The position numbers and the translations under genes were made by a program. This document shows positions 20,630-31,002 of a stretch of 64,000 nt of DNA, in pieces (within the stretch, counting starts at the first letter, position 1; each line of letters opens with the position of its first letter). The stretch spans positions 62,001 through 126,000 of the forward strand of contig JAPMXV010000006.1 in the NCBI GenBank assembly GCA_026936335.1. Direction: 5' to 3'. Below the pieces are notes generated by a model. The model was not told the origin of the DNA. It did no database searches and saw nothing but the letters and a program-made list of their open reading frames with translations. This DNA is from Mantamonas sphyraenae (Eukaryota; CRuMs; Mantamonadidae).

Positions 20630-22297
20630 AGAGGCATATGCAGCGCTGACGGACGAGGTGTTGCGATACAGAGAGTGCATCCACTGCTGCTGCCAAGGGT
20701 AGAGGCCCTCGCCGTTGCAACTCCACTGGGCACACTCGATTCCGGCCATGTAGTTGAGGAGGTGCTGAAGATTGACGGACGGGGTGCTGGCCGAGGCGCC
20801 CAAGAGCTGCATGTCGAGGTGGAGGAGGGCAACGTCGTAGAACCAGAGTTGGGAGTTGGCAAAGCTGACGACAAAGATGTTGCCGCAGGGATGAAAGGAA
20901 ATGGTGCTTGTGCGCTGGCCATGCCACTTGGGCGCAGGCTCACGCTGCAGCAGGGTGTCGTTCCAGTAGTCGTAGAGAAAGAGTTGGCCGGCAAGGGTGC
21001 CGAGGACAACCTTGCTGTCGTTGGGGCTGCTTGCGCAGGTGCATACCTCGTGGTCAGTGTGAAACGAGGTGGACGAGAGGGTGTCCAGCTTGCCCTGGGA
21101 CCAATGAAGGACGGTGAGTTCGATGAGGTAGCACGGGCTCGATTGGGATTGGGATTGGGTGGTGGTGGCGGGCGAGCAGGTGACGACAAAAAGTCGGTCT
21201 GTGCTCTGGGTGTGGAACCAACTGTCGACAATGTACGCACCCTCGGCAGACACGAGTTGGCTCTTTGTGTTGTGGCTGAGCTGGAACCACAACTGGTCGC
21301 CTTCGGGCAGGAGGACGTCCAACAGGTGGAGCGACTGGCCGCTGTAGCCCACGAGATTGCGCATGTTGTTGCTGATGCGCAGCTGTACAAGGGGTTCGTC
21401 CAGCTCCATGCTGACGGTGTGATAGCCATTGGGAGACTTTTTCGAGGGCTGGGCAACGACGAGGTGAGCGTTGGCAAGGGCGAGAACGGCAAAGTCGTCA
21501 CGGAGCACCGCGGCGTGGCAGACAAGATCGTCGGCCACCTGAGTCTGAGAGATGCTTGCAATGTCGCTGCTGTCTTGCGTGAGGTGGAATTGGATGAGGG
21601 CTCCGTTGGTGAGGAGGGTCTGTGTGGTTAGGGTGCAGGAGTGAGCGACGAGATTGCCCCACACACACACACACACTTGTGCATCGACATGGAGAGCAGT
21701 GGGGCAACTCACCTGAAAGGTATTGTCGGGCATCCAACGCATGTCGACGGGTGGGTTGCTGAACAACAGCTCCTCGACCTTTTGCAGGGTCTTGCGCTGG
21801 TTGTCGCTTCGCTTGTCCGGCAGCTTGGTGAGTCTGCCCTGGGCTTTAAGCATGCGAGTCAGATAGTGGTCATACTTGCCGGCCTTGCGTTTGTCGTCAT
21901 GGTAGGTGCGGATCATGGATTTGGAGGCGGCGGAGGTGGCCGCAGAGTCGGAGGAGAAGGCTGAAGACGAACTCTTGGCCGCCTTTTGGCGCGAGAAGAC
22001 CACCATCTCGTAGAAGAGGTCTGGGACGGTGAGGTGGGCACTCGTGGTGCTGTTGAGCCATTGGGTACGCTTTGTGGTGGAGGAGGTTGTGTCTGAGGGG
22101 CCTTGACCTGTGCTTGAGCCGCTGGAGGTGGAGGTGGAGGTGCTGAGGTTGGAGCGCGCGGACAGATTGGAGGCAACGGTCGCGACGGCCCGCATGGAAC
22201 GGAGGAGGCCCTTTGTGCGTTTGCCCTGTGCAGAGTCGGGCAGACGCACCTGGACACGGCCTCCGTTTGGATTGAGGAGGATGGGAGTGGTGGACAT
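19793..22297 (-). CDS. WDPCP: WDPCP / Fritz planar-cell-polarity and ciliogenesis effector
   Basis: Minus-strand exons 22297-21713 and 21619-19793 surround a 93-bp GT-AG intron (21712-21620) that happens to be open in frame; the spliced product is 803 residues. WDPCP is a subunit of the CPLANE complex, which acts with Inturned and Fuzzy at the ciliary base. Residues matching animal WDPCP include the propeller segment FHPCGNIFVVSFANSQLWFYD followed by DMQLLG, the block RGPIVVLRLELGTHSRGLLG, and the helical C-terminus FFVTLLRLHNFEAALAVAARVG. A run of about 17 serines (bases 20588-20635, a GAC/GTC repeat) interrupts the propeller region. The N-terminal 200 residues are Ser/Thr-rich and poorly conserved. 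It converges on RPL3 with 77 bp between stop codons. Confidence 0.85.
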
Positions 22298-22480
22298 GGG
22301 TTTGGGCGAGGCAGTGCACGCAGCGGTGGACCCGGTCGTGGCGAGAGGGAGAATGAGGGGGGTAATCTGGCTGGTTGTGAGGGCTGATTAGACAGCTCAG
22401 CTGCCAGATGGGATGGTGGGCCGGGGGGGGGAGGGGAGGGGAGATGCGCTGGGTCTGCCAACCCTGGCGAAGCGCAGAGG

Positions 22481-23050
22481 ATGAGCAGCGGGGCAGGAGT
22501 GGCTCAAAGCGACGCCAAGAAGAGAGAGCTGAGGGCACAGCAAGAGCGCATCAAAGGCAACATGACAGCAGTAATGGAGAACTTTGCACGTCTGGTGGCC
22601 ATGCTAGAGGTAGGAGAGGGAGTGCGGAGAACGTCGAGGAGCGGGTGTGTGGTGGACGAGGGACATGCATTCTGACACAGTGTGTGTGTGTGCGTGTCAT
22701 GTATGGTGATCATACTCGGACGTGCTGGCTGGGTGGTCGTGGTTGGATCGCAGATTAAGGAGGACGAGAGTCAACACAGCGAGCGCATGGAGTTTGAGGT
22801 GCGTGCGAACGGCCTGGTGAGCTCATGCCAGGGTGTGCTGGACGTGATTGCGGAACTGAAGCAGGCGGCACTGCTGAGTGACCTGGATGCGATGGTGGGA
22901 GACATGGAACAGCTGGGCGTCGAGCTTCAGACACAAGAGGCGACGGTAGACCAGAGGTTGGAGGAGTTTCGCAAGGAGCTGGGCTGGGCGTTGCAGGCTT
23001 TGGAGATGGAAGTGCATGGAGACAACGACGGGGCATTGCGCACAAGGTGA
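22481..23050 (+). CDS. MED22: Mediator complex subunit 22
   Basis: Two exons, 22481-22609 and 22754-23050, with a phase-0 intron of 144 bp, give 141 residues, close to the 140-200 residues of animal MED22 (Surf5). Collinear matches to MED22: an ERIKGNMTAVMENFARLV helix, then IKEDESQHSERMEFEVRA and NGLVSSCQGVLDVIAELKQ, ending in a coiled coil. MED22 sits in the head module of Mediator, next to MED11, and links activators to RNA polymerase II. The intron lies between the two conserved helices. Upstream, 183 bp separate it from the divergent WDPCP start. Confidence 0.88.
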
Positions 23051-23259
23051 GACAGTGTGAGCGCAGCAGGAGGAGAATGAGGCGGGGGGGGGAGGACGGG
23101 AAGGACGTGCACGACGCTGTGCAGTCCATACGAGCACGAAAATACAAGGTGTGTGTACATTTGGGGGTAGCATTGGAATGTGTGTGTTGCAGACGGGTGT
23201 GGGTGGAGTGCATGGGAGGGTGCGGGACGGTGGGACGGCACGGACCCACGCGTCACACC

Positions 23260-23793
23260 TCAGACGTTGTTGTTGTTGGCAGCAAAGGCGATCTGGATGA
23301 CCGTGACATTGACCTCGCGTGTCTGGCTGCCTGCCTTTGCTCTTCGTTCTTGGGTGATGCGAAAGTCGACGCGTGCGCCTGGAAGGGCGGTGTTGAGCTG
23401 TGGAAGGCGAGAGCGGACTTCGGCGGCCCATTTGTCACGGACAAGGGCGGCTACCCGGAACTGGGCAATGAAACCGACAACCAAGACAACGGCACCAGCA
23501 ATGAGTACGGCCGTGAGGGTGCTTGAGTCCGTGATGGCGAGGGCAGTGATCGCGAAAACCAAAAACAAAAGGACGAGGATGGCCTCGAAGAACCGTAGCA
23601 GGGGATTGACCACAAGGATGGCGTCGATGATTCCGTCAATGGCAGCATTAAGCTGGTCTGCTGTGGCGCCGCCGAGGTCGGATGGAGCCGTTTTGAAGCG
23701 GGGAAACGCAGGACGGGGCAGCATGGAGCGGCACTCGGCGATGTAGAGGTTGCCCTTCTTGGTGGGCTGTTGCGACGCAATGCGGTTGCCCAT
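23260..23793 (-). CDS. Two-span membrane protein, local paralogue family, copy A
   Basis: 177 residues, no intron. It begins MGNRIAS, a possible N-myristoylation site. The core FPRFKTAPSDL, then QLNAAID, two hydrophobic spans (about 70-90 and 96-118), a DKWAAEV stretch and a terminal VTVIQIAF strand align with the copies at 24009, 25367 and 30938 (FxxWxxVPxxL, QLNxPL, two spans, W...C, NxSPAF). This copy is the most divergent: the tryptophan of the first motif is F, and the SPAF block reads TALPGARVDF. It lacks the Gln-rich tail. I do not recognise the family. The topology suggests both ends are cytosolic. It is divergent from copy B with 215 bp between start codons. Confidence 0.65.
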   Translation of the reverse strand: MGNRIASQQPTKKGNLYIAECRSMLPRPAFPRFKTAPSDLGGATADQLNAAIDGIIDAILVVNPLLRFFEAILVLLFLVFAITALAITDSSTLTAVLIAGAVVLVVGFIAQFRVAALVRDKWAAEVRSRLPQLNTALPGARVDFRITQERRAKAGSQTREVNVTVIQIAFAANNNNV

Positions 23794-24008
23794 ATTGTAC
23801 TACAGGGCTAGGCGGGGGGGGGGATGAACGGGACGGTGATTGGGAGCGGAGAGGCCTTGTTTCGGATGGGCCGTAGGGAGCAGCTGAGCACGCATGGAGG
23901 CCATGGTTGGAAGGGTGCTGAGTGAATGGAGTGGGGTCGATGGTTGGGGACTGGAGGGATGGAGCAGAGGAGGGTGCGCTTAGGCAAACAACACAACGAG
24001 GCAGCAGG

Positions 24009-25202
24009 ATGGGAAACTCCAACTCGCAGGACCAGCGCGATCCCAACGAGCTGGAATGGGTGCACGACTACCCGCAAGAGTTTTGTTCGATGGGCAGCAG
24101 CCGGTTTCACCGGTGGGCAGTGGTTCCTGCGGATCTGGAGCCCGTAAGTGTTTGGGGGAAACGGGGGGAGGCCGGATGGAGTTTGGCAACCATGCCTACT
24201 TTTGGGTGCCCGTGCAAAAAGGGGCCCCCGCCGGCACGACAGTGGGCGGTGGACTGACGCTGATTTGGGATTTCGAGATAGTTGACGTTGGAGCAGCTGA
24301 ACGCGCCGTTGGCGGAGTGTGAGACGGCCATGAGCAACTCGCTGAGTGGGTTCCAGAAGCGAACGGGCGTGGCGGTTCTTGCCGCGGTGGGCCTGCTCAT
24401 CTTCTCCATCATCATCACCAACGTGATTGCAGCCCAAAGCGAATCGGGCCAGACGTCCGGGATCCCCACGGTCATCTCGTTTGTGGTTGTGTTTGTGGCG
24501 GTCATCGCCGTGTCGCAACAGCAGCGGCAGATCCCGGAGAAGTGGAAGGCGGCGTGTGATCCGATTGTCCAGACACACAACAACTCGCCTGCATATCGCA
24601 GTGTGTGCCTTCGCTTGCGCTACGAGAGCATGTTTGTTCGCACGCGCCGCAATGGAAAGAGCAACAGCCGTCTGGAGACAAGGGTTGTGTACACGATGAA
24701 CAAGCTGGAGCGCCAGTCGATGGGACAGGTGCAGCAACCTCCGCAGCCGCAGTATCCACAGGGGCAGCAACCTCAGCAGCAGCAGTATCAGCAGGGTCAG
24801 TACCCTCAGCAGCAGCAGTATCAGCAGCAGCAGTATCAGCAGCAGCAGCAGCCTGTCACCGATGACCCCTACGGCATTTATGCGCAGCAGAACCAGATGC
24901 AACAGCAGCAGTACCACCAGCAGCAGCAGTACCAGCAACAGCAGCAGTACCAGCAACAGCAGCAGTACCAGCAACAGCAGCAGTACCAGCAACAGGGCCA
25001 GTTTCAGCAGGGGCAGCCCATGGTGTACGGCCAACCTGTGCAGGGCCAGCCCGCACAGTATGGACAACAACCGTCGCAGCACTACCAGCAGACATACCAG
25101 CCGACGTACGAGTACAGTCCATCGGTGCCCTCTGCGCCGAATTTGTCTCCGGCCAGCAACAGCGGAAGCGGCAGCGGCAGCGATGCCCCTCCCGCGTACT
25201 GA
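24009..25202 (+). CDS. Two-span membrane protein with Gln-rich tail, paralogue copy B
   Basis: Exons 24009-24143 and 24282-25202 (phase-0 intron, 138 bp) give 351 residues. It begins MGNSNSQ, a likely N-myristoylation signal. The first exon carries FHRWAVVPADLEP; the second starts LTLEQLNAPLAECE. Two membrane spans follow (about 75-95 and 107-125), then IPEKWKAAC and NNSPAYRSVCLRL. The C-terminal 110 residues are Q/Y/P-rich (QYQQQ repeats), a prion-like disordered tail. The intron position, immediately after the DLEP motif, is shared with copy C, which supports descent from a common ancestor. Family and function are not recognised. Confidence 0.75.
24760..25010 (+). repeat. CAG/CAGTAC triplet-rich tract encoding QYQQQ repeats
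   Basis: Imperfect tandem units of CAGTACCAGCAACAG type within the coding sequence of paralogue B. They are simple-sequence expansions that keep the reading frame. Confidence 0.75.
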
Positions 25203-25289
25203 TGAACGAATGGGAGATGGGTGATGTGGGACAGTGATGCCCCTCCCGCGTACTGATGAACGAATGGGAGATGGGTGATGTGGGACAGT
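25182..25289 (+). repeat. Perfect 54-bp tandem duplication across a stop codon
   Basis: Two adjacent identical 54-bp copies (25182-25235 and 25236-25289). The first contains the last six codons and the TGA of paralogue B; the second places the same sequence in the 3' untranslated region. Identity indicates a very recent duplication, or an assembly artefact. Confidence 0.85.
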
Positions 25290-25366
25290 GAATGCAATGG
25301 ATGATGACGAGAGGAGTCTCGGGTGATTGATCGTTTTGCGCGGGGGCTCCCCCAGGGAAAAAACAC

Positions 25367-26252
25367 ATGGCAACTGTGCTTGGGCCGAAAGTTTGGGAAA
25401 GGGTTTACCCGTTTGAGTACATGGTGCTCGGCAACAGCCAGTTTCCTCGATGGACGGTCGTCCCAGGGGAGCTGCAACCGGTTCGTGACGCTGTGGCGCT
25501 GAGCAGCCACGCTTGGCCAAATTTGGGTCTCCAAACTCACACACTGTCTTGCTGAACAACCACCACAGATGACTCTTCAGGAGCTGAACGAGCCCTTGAT
25601 CCAGTGTGAGCAGGCGATGAGTGCCAACATCAAACCCGGCCAGAAGTACGCCATGGTTTTCAACTATGTGATCACTTTCCTCGCGGTCATCGTCGTTGTG
25701 TCCCTCCCTCGAGACGGTTCAGATGAAGAGCGGTCCACCGTGTTCCTGGCCACGTTCTTGACCTTTCTCGGCCTTGGGATCATCAATTTGATGCTGGCCC
25801 TCTCCGTGCGCAACGTTCCAAACCAGTGGCGAAACGCGTGTGAAGCCGTCTGCATCAACCTCAGCAACTCGCCCTCGTTCCGCCAGGCTGGCCTCCAGCT
25901 GTCCTTTTCCAGCGAGTACTCTCGCTTCGGGTGTCGTCGAGGGATCCACACGTCGTTGTCGTTCATCCAGACCCAGCCGGCCCCTCAGCAGTTCTACGCA
26001 CAGCCGGTCTCTCAAGGATATGCACCATCCCAACCACAAGGGTATGCTCCATCCCAACCACAAGGGTATGCTCCACCCCAACCACAAGGGTATGCTCCAC
26101 AACAGCCGTACGCCCAACAACAACAGCCGTACGCCCAACAGCAACAGCCCTACGCCCAACAACAACAACAGCCCTACGCGTTCCAGAACTACGAGTACCA
26201 GTCCACCTCGCACTTCAACTCACCGACAGACAACAGCAACACCAAATTCTGA
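25367..26252 (+). CDS. Two-span membrane protein with YAP/Q-rich tail, paralogue copy C
   Basis: Exons 25367-25480 and 25569-26252 (88-bp phase-0 intron) give 265 residues. The first exon ends FPRWTVVPGELQP; the second starts MTLQELNEPLIQCEQAM. Two membrane spans follow (about 67-84 and 98-115), then VPNQWRNACEAV and NLSNSPSFRQAGLQL, aligning residue by residue with copy B. The tail has three GYAPSQPQ/GYAPPQPQ units followed by Gln-rich PYAQQQ units. No N-terminal Met-Gly is present, unlike A and B. It may be a tandem duplicate of B, since the intron position and phase are identical. Function unknown. Confidence 0.75.
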
Positions 26253-26314
26253 TCGCAAAAATGAACCTGCACATGTCTCTTCAATGCCATCGACACCACA
26301 CCACCATCCTTCCA

Positions 26315-28763
26315 TCAATCCCTCTTCCCCTTCTTTCCCCGCCTCCTCCTCACCACAGCCCCCCACGCCTGTGCGCCAAACACACGCACGGCAAACAACA
26401 CCAGCGCGACCATGCTCACCCACCCTGCACCCAGAAACACCCGGGCCCACGACACACGCTGCTCTGCGTCACACCGGATCACGCTGCGCAGATTCCTCCC
26501 TCCCTCGTGCACCAGCTCGTGCATCGCGTGGATGTCGTGCTGCAGTGACTTGAGGTAGTACAGTGTGTTGTTGAATCCGTGCAGCGACAGATGCAGACTC
26601 GCTTTCTGCAGCTTAAACTTAAACACATTCCATCGCTGCACGAACCGCACATGCTGCTCGTACTCAAACACCTCGTCGATCTCACGGTTGAACTTTACAA
26701 AATGCCCCAGCAAGCTGCCCAGTTCCCCCAGCGTAGAGTTGACGTACGAATACAGCACATGCCGTGCTGCGGCATCCCGCTGCGAAAACGACAGCTTCCG
26801 TGACGTCGAAAACGGCCCAAATGGCGTCAGACCCTGGCTCCACAGGTAGTTATACGCGCTGCGGTTGCTCGCCGCGTTCCACGTCTCGTGCGTAGGCAGC
26901 ACGCCCCATGCACTCTGCAGGATGCTAGCCAGCACACTTCGTGTCGCGTCCCGTGTGTCAAACGCCATGCCTCGCCCGTTGCACACATAGTCGATCATTG
27001 TCCGCCCGCTCTGCGTCTGCACAGCCACCACCATGTTCTCAAACGCCCGTGCCTGGTGGAAGCGGTCCAGCAGCAGGATGTCATCCGTCTTGAGGTTGAA
27101 CAGATACACAGGCAACACACGCACGCCCGAGCCTACATCTGCTCGCTCCTCCTCTGCGTCCTCGAAAAACAGCTCTTGCAGCTGAGTCAGCCAGTGCTCC
27201 GCGGCCACGCTGTCGATGTACTGGTGCACCTGCGTGCGCAACTCGTTGATAAACACCGTACTTGTGTGGCTCTTCAGAGCATGTGCCAGCGCCTGTACAC
27301 ACATCCGGCACTCCCGGAACGACAGGTGCTGCTCCTCAAACTCGATCTCCTGTCCCGCAAGCATCAGCGGGCTCAGCTCTCGCTTGATTGCCTCAAAGTC
27401 AAATCGCTTACGCGCCAACGCAGCCATCTTGGTGTCCTGTGCGCTGTCCAGGTCGCTGATTTCCACCAGCTTAATTCGCAGCGTGTGTACGTCCTCGTTC
27501 ACTGCAATCGGAAAGTGGTCCAGCGCAGGCGTCACCAGATAGTTGCTTGCTGCAGACACAAACGTCACCATGTCTGCCACCAGCGACTTTGCACGCAGCA
27601 CCATACGCGGTCGCTCGCCCTTTTTCTTTGCCGACAGCGCCACGTAGTTCCGCACGTGCGGCACATTAAACTCCGTCACGATGCCTTCACCCACGGTCTG
27701 CGGCCCATAGTTCATCGGCCCTGCACTCAGGTCTGCCCACATGTACCGCTCCCGACCCGCCCACACCGTCGTTGCGCACTTGGACGGCGCCCCTGTCACC
27801 TCGTCCGTTACCATGTAGCTGTACGGCCGCGAACCTTCCGCTCCAGCGGGGCGTGCTGTGTTCAGGATGTACATTGTGTACGACAGCGGACTGCTCTGTT
27901 CAAAGTCCTCCCGAAGCACGGCGTCCATGGCCTCCACAGGCACCGAAAACCGCCTCTGCTTGCCCAGATACTCCTCCAGCACACGGTTCACCTTGTTGGT
28001 CAGCGTGCGCGGCGCATGTTTCACGCTGTACATGTATTTCATCTTGGTGCTCAGCCGGTGTTTCCACGGCAGCTGTGTGCTCACCCGCATGTCAGTGTTC
28101 GTCTCCCGTCTCGCCTGCCCCTCTTTGCAACCTGCCCCGGTGCACTCACATTGTCTCCCACGTCCTCCGCGCCATTCTTTACAAATGTCGTGTTCACCAG
28201 CCGCAGCGCCTTAAAGAAGCGCTCAAACCCGGCCTCAGGCAGTTTGATCTTCAGGTTTCCGTCGCCGTTGAACCCCACCAGCTTCACGTCCACAAAAGTC
28301 ACCACCTCAAAGTTTTGCAGACTCAGCAGCTGTGCCACCGCACAAGTCAGTCCCAGCGCCATACACATTCGCAGCAAAACGCGTGCCGTGTGGTCCCCAT
28401 CGTTTGTGTCAGCCAAAAGAACTGCTGCTCCCCGCTCGTCCCTCTTCTCCCATCTCGCTGCCTCACCTTGCTCTTCAAGCTCGCCTGGGTGTCCTCCGAC
28501 CAGTAATCACGCAGCTGCGCCTCGGTCAGCGTCTCAAACGAGTCTTGTGTCGCCTCGGGGTCCTCTGAGTACCGGTACAGCTGCCGTTCCCGTTCAAAGT
28601 CCAGGTTCTGTGACGTCAACGAGTTGTGCTGATGGCCCGCCTCGCCCTGGCCGTGCTCCATGCTTCCAGGCGCATCTGCATACGGCCCACCTCCCGCAAC
28701 ACACACGCACAGCCATCCAGCCACCACAGCCATTGCCAACAAGCACCACACCTGTTGCCTCAT
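26315..28763 (-). CDS. Large secretory-pathway type I membrane protein, unrecognised
   Basis: Three minus-strand exons, 28763-28467, 28329-28150 and 28072-26315, all joined in phase 0 at GT-AG sites, give 744 residues. It begins with a signal peptide (MRQQVWCLLAMAVVAGWLCV) and ends with a single membrane span (WVSMVALVLFAVRVF) and a short basic tail (RRRRGKKGKRD), so most of the protein would be lumenal or extracellular. The middle contains RYMWADLSAGPMNYGP; from memory a W/YDLxAGPxxYGP motif occurs in plant membrane proteins of the At5g58100 type, so homology to that poorly known family is possible but unverified. Convergent with paralogue C (62 bp between stops) and divergent from the HERP-like gene (123 bp between starts). 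Confidence 0.65.
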
Positions 28764-28886
28764 CCTGTGTCTTCGAGCGTTGCCCCGCCCGGCGTGGCGC
28801 ACCTCTCCCGCTATGAATGCACACAATACATGCACCTCATGCACCCGACCCGTTTCTGATCTCAGAACCGTGCAGCCCTTCCAACG

Positions 28887-30234
28887 ATGGTTCGGATCCT
28901 GTGGTGCTCCGTCGCCGGCAAAACAAACCTTCCAACCATGGGCGGCGCCACAGACATCCACCTGGTCATCAAGAACCTAAAGGCAGAAACTTTTGAGCTG
29001 TCGCGCAGCCGGTCGTCCACTGTCCTTGAGCTGAAGGAGCACCTGCGCGACGCATACCCGGGAAACCCTGCAGTTGCGGCACAGCGTCTCATCTACCGCG
29101 GCCGTTTCCTCGAGGACACCGCCACCCTCGACGAGTCCTTTGCTGGCGTACGTTTTGCCTGTTGTGTTGTCCAATCATTGCCATCCCTGCCTTGCCCTGT
29201 GTCTGTCACCGTCCTCTGCCTCGTCACCGTCCACGGCGGAATCTGACGTCAGCAAACACAGCTGCCCTTGTTTCCGTTCTCACCACCTTTGCTCACCCTC
29301 GACGCCCACCCACCTTCCAACCCACACACACCCCTCTCCCGATCACCGTTCTGTTCATCCCCCTTTTCTCCAGTCTGATCCCACTTCCAGCATCACCGTC
29401 CACATGGTCCTTCGTGCCGAGGCTTCGGGCTCCTCCTCCTCCCCTTCCACCGCCTCTTCCACCTCCTCCCAATCTTCTACAAGCCCATCCGCGCCCCACA
29501 CCCAGCCCCAACAGGCCCAGGTCCAACCTCAATCCCATGTGAATATCAACCAGCCGCACGCTTTGCCCAACACCGCCATGCCTCAAAGCCAACAGGCCGC
29601 AGTCGACTTTTTCAACAGCATGACGCCTATCCAGCAGATGCAGTACATGCAAATGCTTGCACAGCAGCAGGCCCTCCAGATGATGCAGCACATGCCGCAC
29701 CCGGCCAACCAGCACGCGTTTGCGAACCACAACCTACAACAAGCACAGCCGCCGCCACAACAGCCACCAAACCAACAGCAACAACAGCAACAACAACAAC
29801 AGCCACAACAAGAAGACCAGCAGCAGCAACAGCAGCAGCCTCCACGCCAGGCCAACTACTGGAGCGGCTGGTTCAAGGCATTGCTCAAGTTTATTGTCCT
29901 GGTGATGATCTTTGGCCAAAACGGGGACATGTACCAATGGCTGTACATGGGCTTGGCTGCCCTCGCTGTGTATCTCATCACCACACGATCTGTGCCCCTC
30001 TTCTCCGGCCGTCTCTGGGTCCATCCGCACGCACAGGGCAACGGCTTCTTCCCCATCCCGGAAGCCATGCCCAACCAACCAGACTACGACCTCGACGCCG
30101 CCCAACACGCCGCCCAGCAGGCTCTACAAGGCGGCCTCTTCTGGGAGCTCCGCGTACTCCTCGTCTCCCTCCTCAGTTCGCTCTTCCCCACATGGAGGCC
30201 CCTCCAGAGGGCGCCTCGCGAACACGCGGAATGA
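28887..30234 (+). CDS. HERP-like ubiquitin-domain ER membrane protein
   Basis: Exons 28887-29147 and 29374-30234 (226-bp phase-0 intron) give 347 residues. The N-terminus is a ubiquitin-like domain (IHLVIKNLKAETFEL ... LKEHLRDAYPGNP ... RLIYRGRFLEDTATL ... ITVHMVLRA), split by the intron. A Ser/Pro- and Gln-rich linker follows, then FKALLKFIVLVMIFGQNGDMYQWLYMGLAALAVYL, which matches the hydrophobic region of HERPUD1/2 (KLxxxVFxLSQNGD). A C-terminal LFWELRVLLVSLLSSLFPTW is also HERP-like. HERP proteins scaffold the HRD1 ubiquitin-ligase complex in ER-associated degradation. ATG 28938, in a strong ACCATGG context, is an alternative start that would remove 17 residues. Confidence 0.8.
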
Positions 30235-30290
30235 ACACACATGCGTTTTCATTACCCGAGGCCTGTGTTGTTGGCCCCGATCTCATTCGC

Positions 30291-30938
30291 TCACACCTCG
30301 GGAGGCACGTAGCCGCCGCTTGTGCTCGCCAGCGGGGTCCCGCCACTTCCACTCGCTGCTCCACCTCCTTGCTTGGCCTCGCCACCGCTCAGTCGGTACA
30401 AAATGGTCACAATGTGCATGCTCTTCGGGTTGCGTCGTTTCCACGGCCACCGCCACTCCGCCGTCATGCTCACTTTCAGATTGGCGCGATGGAACGCAGG
30501 CGACTCGTTTGTCTCGGTCAGCACAGCCTCACACATCGACGGCCAGCTCAACACCAGGTTGCGACTGTACAGAAGCGTCCACACGTACAGTAGCACGGCC
30601 ACCAACAGCATCAGCATGGCCGTCGTGAACGCCGAATTGCGCGCACTCTCTTCCTGGGCCGCCGCACCGACAATCAGCGGCACGCAGAAGCCAACCACAA
30701 ACACAAACGCAGATGCAAACTTGGTGCTGTTCAGCCACCCCGGCACAGACTTGCGTACCACCTCGTCACACTGTTCCAGCGGGAAATTCAGATCCCGAAT
30801 CGACACCCCGACGCTGTCCAGCTCTCCTGGCACGTACGTCCACTTTTCAAACTGTGACGTGCCCAGTTTCCGACTCTCGTACTCCAGTTGCTGCTGCCAT
30901 TGCATCATCGTCGTTGTGTTGATTGCGCAATCGCTCAT
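30291..30938 (-). CDS. Two-span membrane protein, paralogue copy D
   Basis: 215 residues from ATG 30938; the frame stays open further upstream, but that part overlaps the divergent CatSper start. It carries the family motifs FEKWTYVPGELDS, DLNFPLEQCDEVV, two membrane spans (about 66-86 and 99-118), WPSMCEAV, NESPAFHRANLKV and a terminal HIVTILYRL strand. Unlike copies B and C there is no intron after the PGEL motif; the sequence reads straight through it. The tail is Gly/Ser-rich rather than Gln-rich. It lies about 4 kb beyond copy C, so the family has spread locally. Function unknown. Confidence 0.7.
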   Translation of the reverse strand: MSDCAINTTTMMQWQQQLEYESRKLGTSQFEKWTYVPGELDSVGVSIRDLNFPLEQCDEVVRKSVPGWLNSTKFASAFVFVVGFCVPLIVGAAAQEESARNSAFTTAMLMLLVAVLLYVWTLLYSRNLVLSWPSMCEAVLTETNESPAFHRANLKVSMTAEWRWPWKRRNPKSMHIVTILYRLSGGEAKQGGGAASGSGGTPLASTSGGYVPPEV

Positions 30939-31002
30939 ACTATTGGCGCTCTGGCTCGGCCAACAAACGGACCATCCCTCTGCCTCTCCTTCCCCGAGGC
31001 CC
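30939..31002. promoter_or_regulatory. 64-bp divergent promoter space (paralogue D / CatSper-like)
   Basis: Only 64 bp separate the two divergent start codons, so both transcripts must initiate from one small region or overlap. An ATTGG (inverted CCAAT) occurs at 30942-30946; no TATA box is evident. Extra untranslated 5' exons cannot be excluded. Confidence 0.4.
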
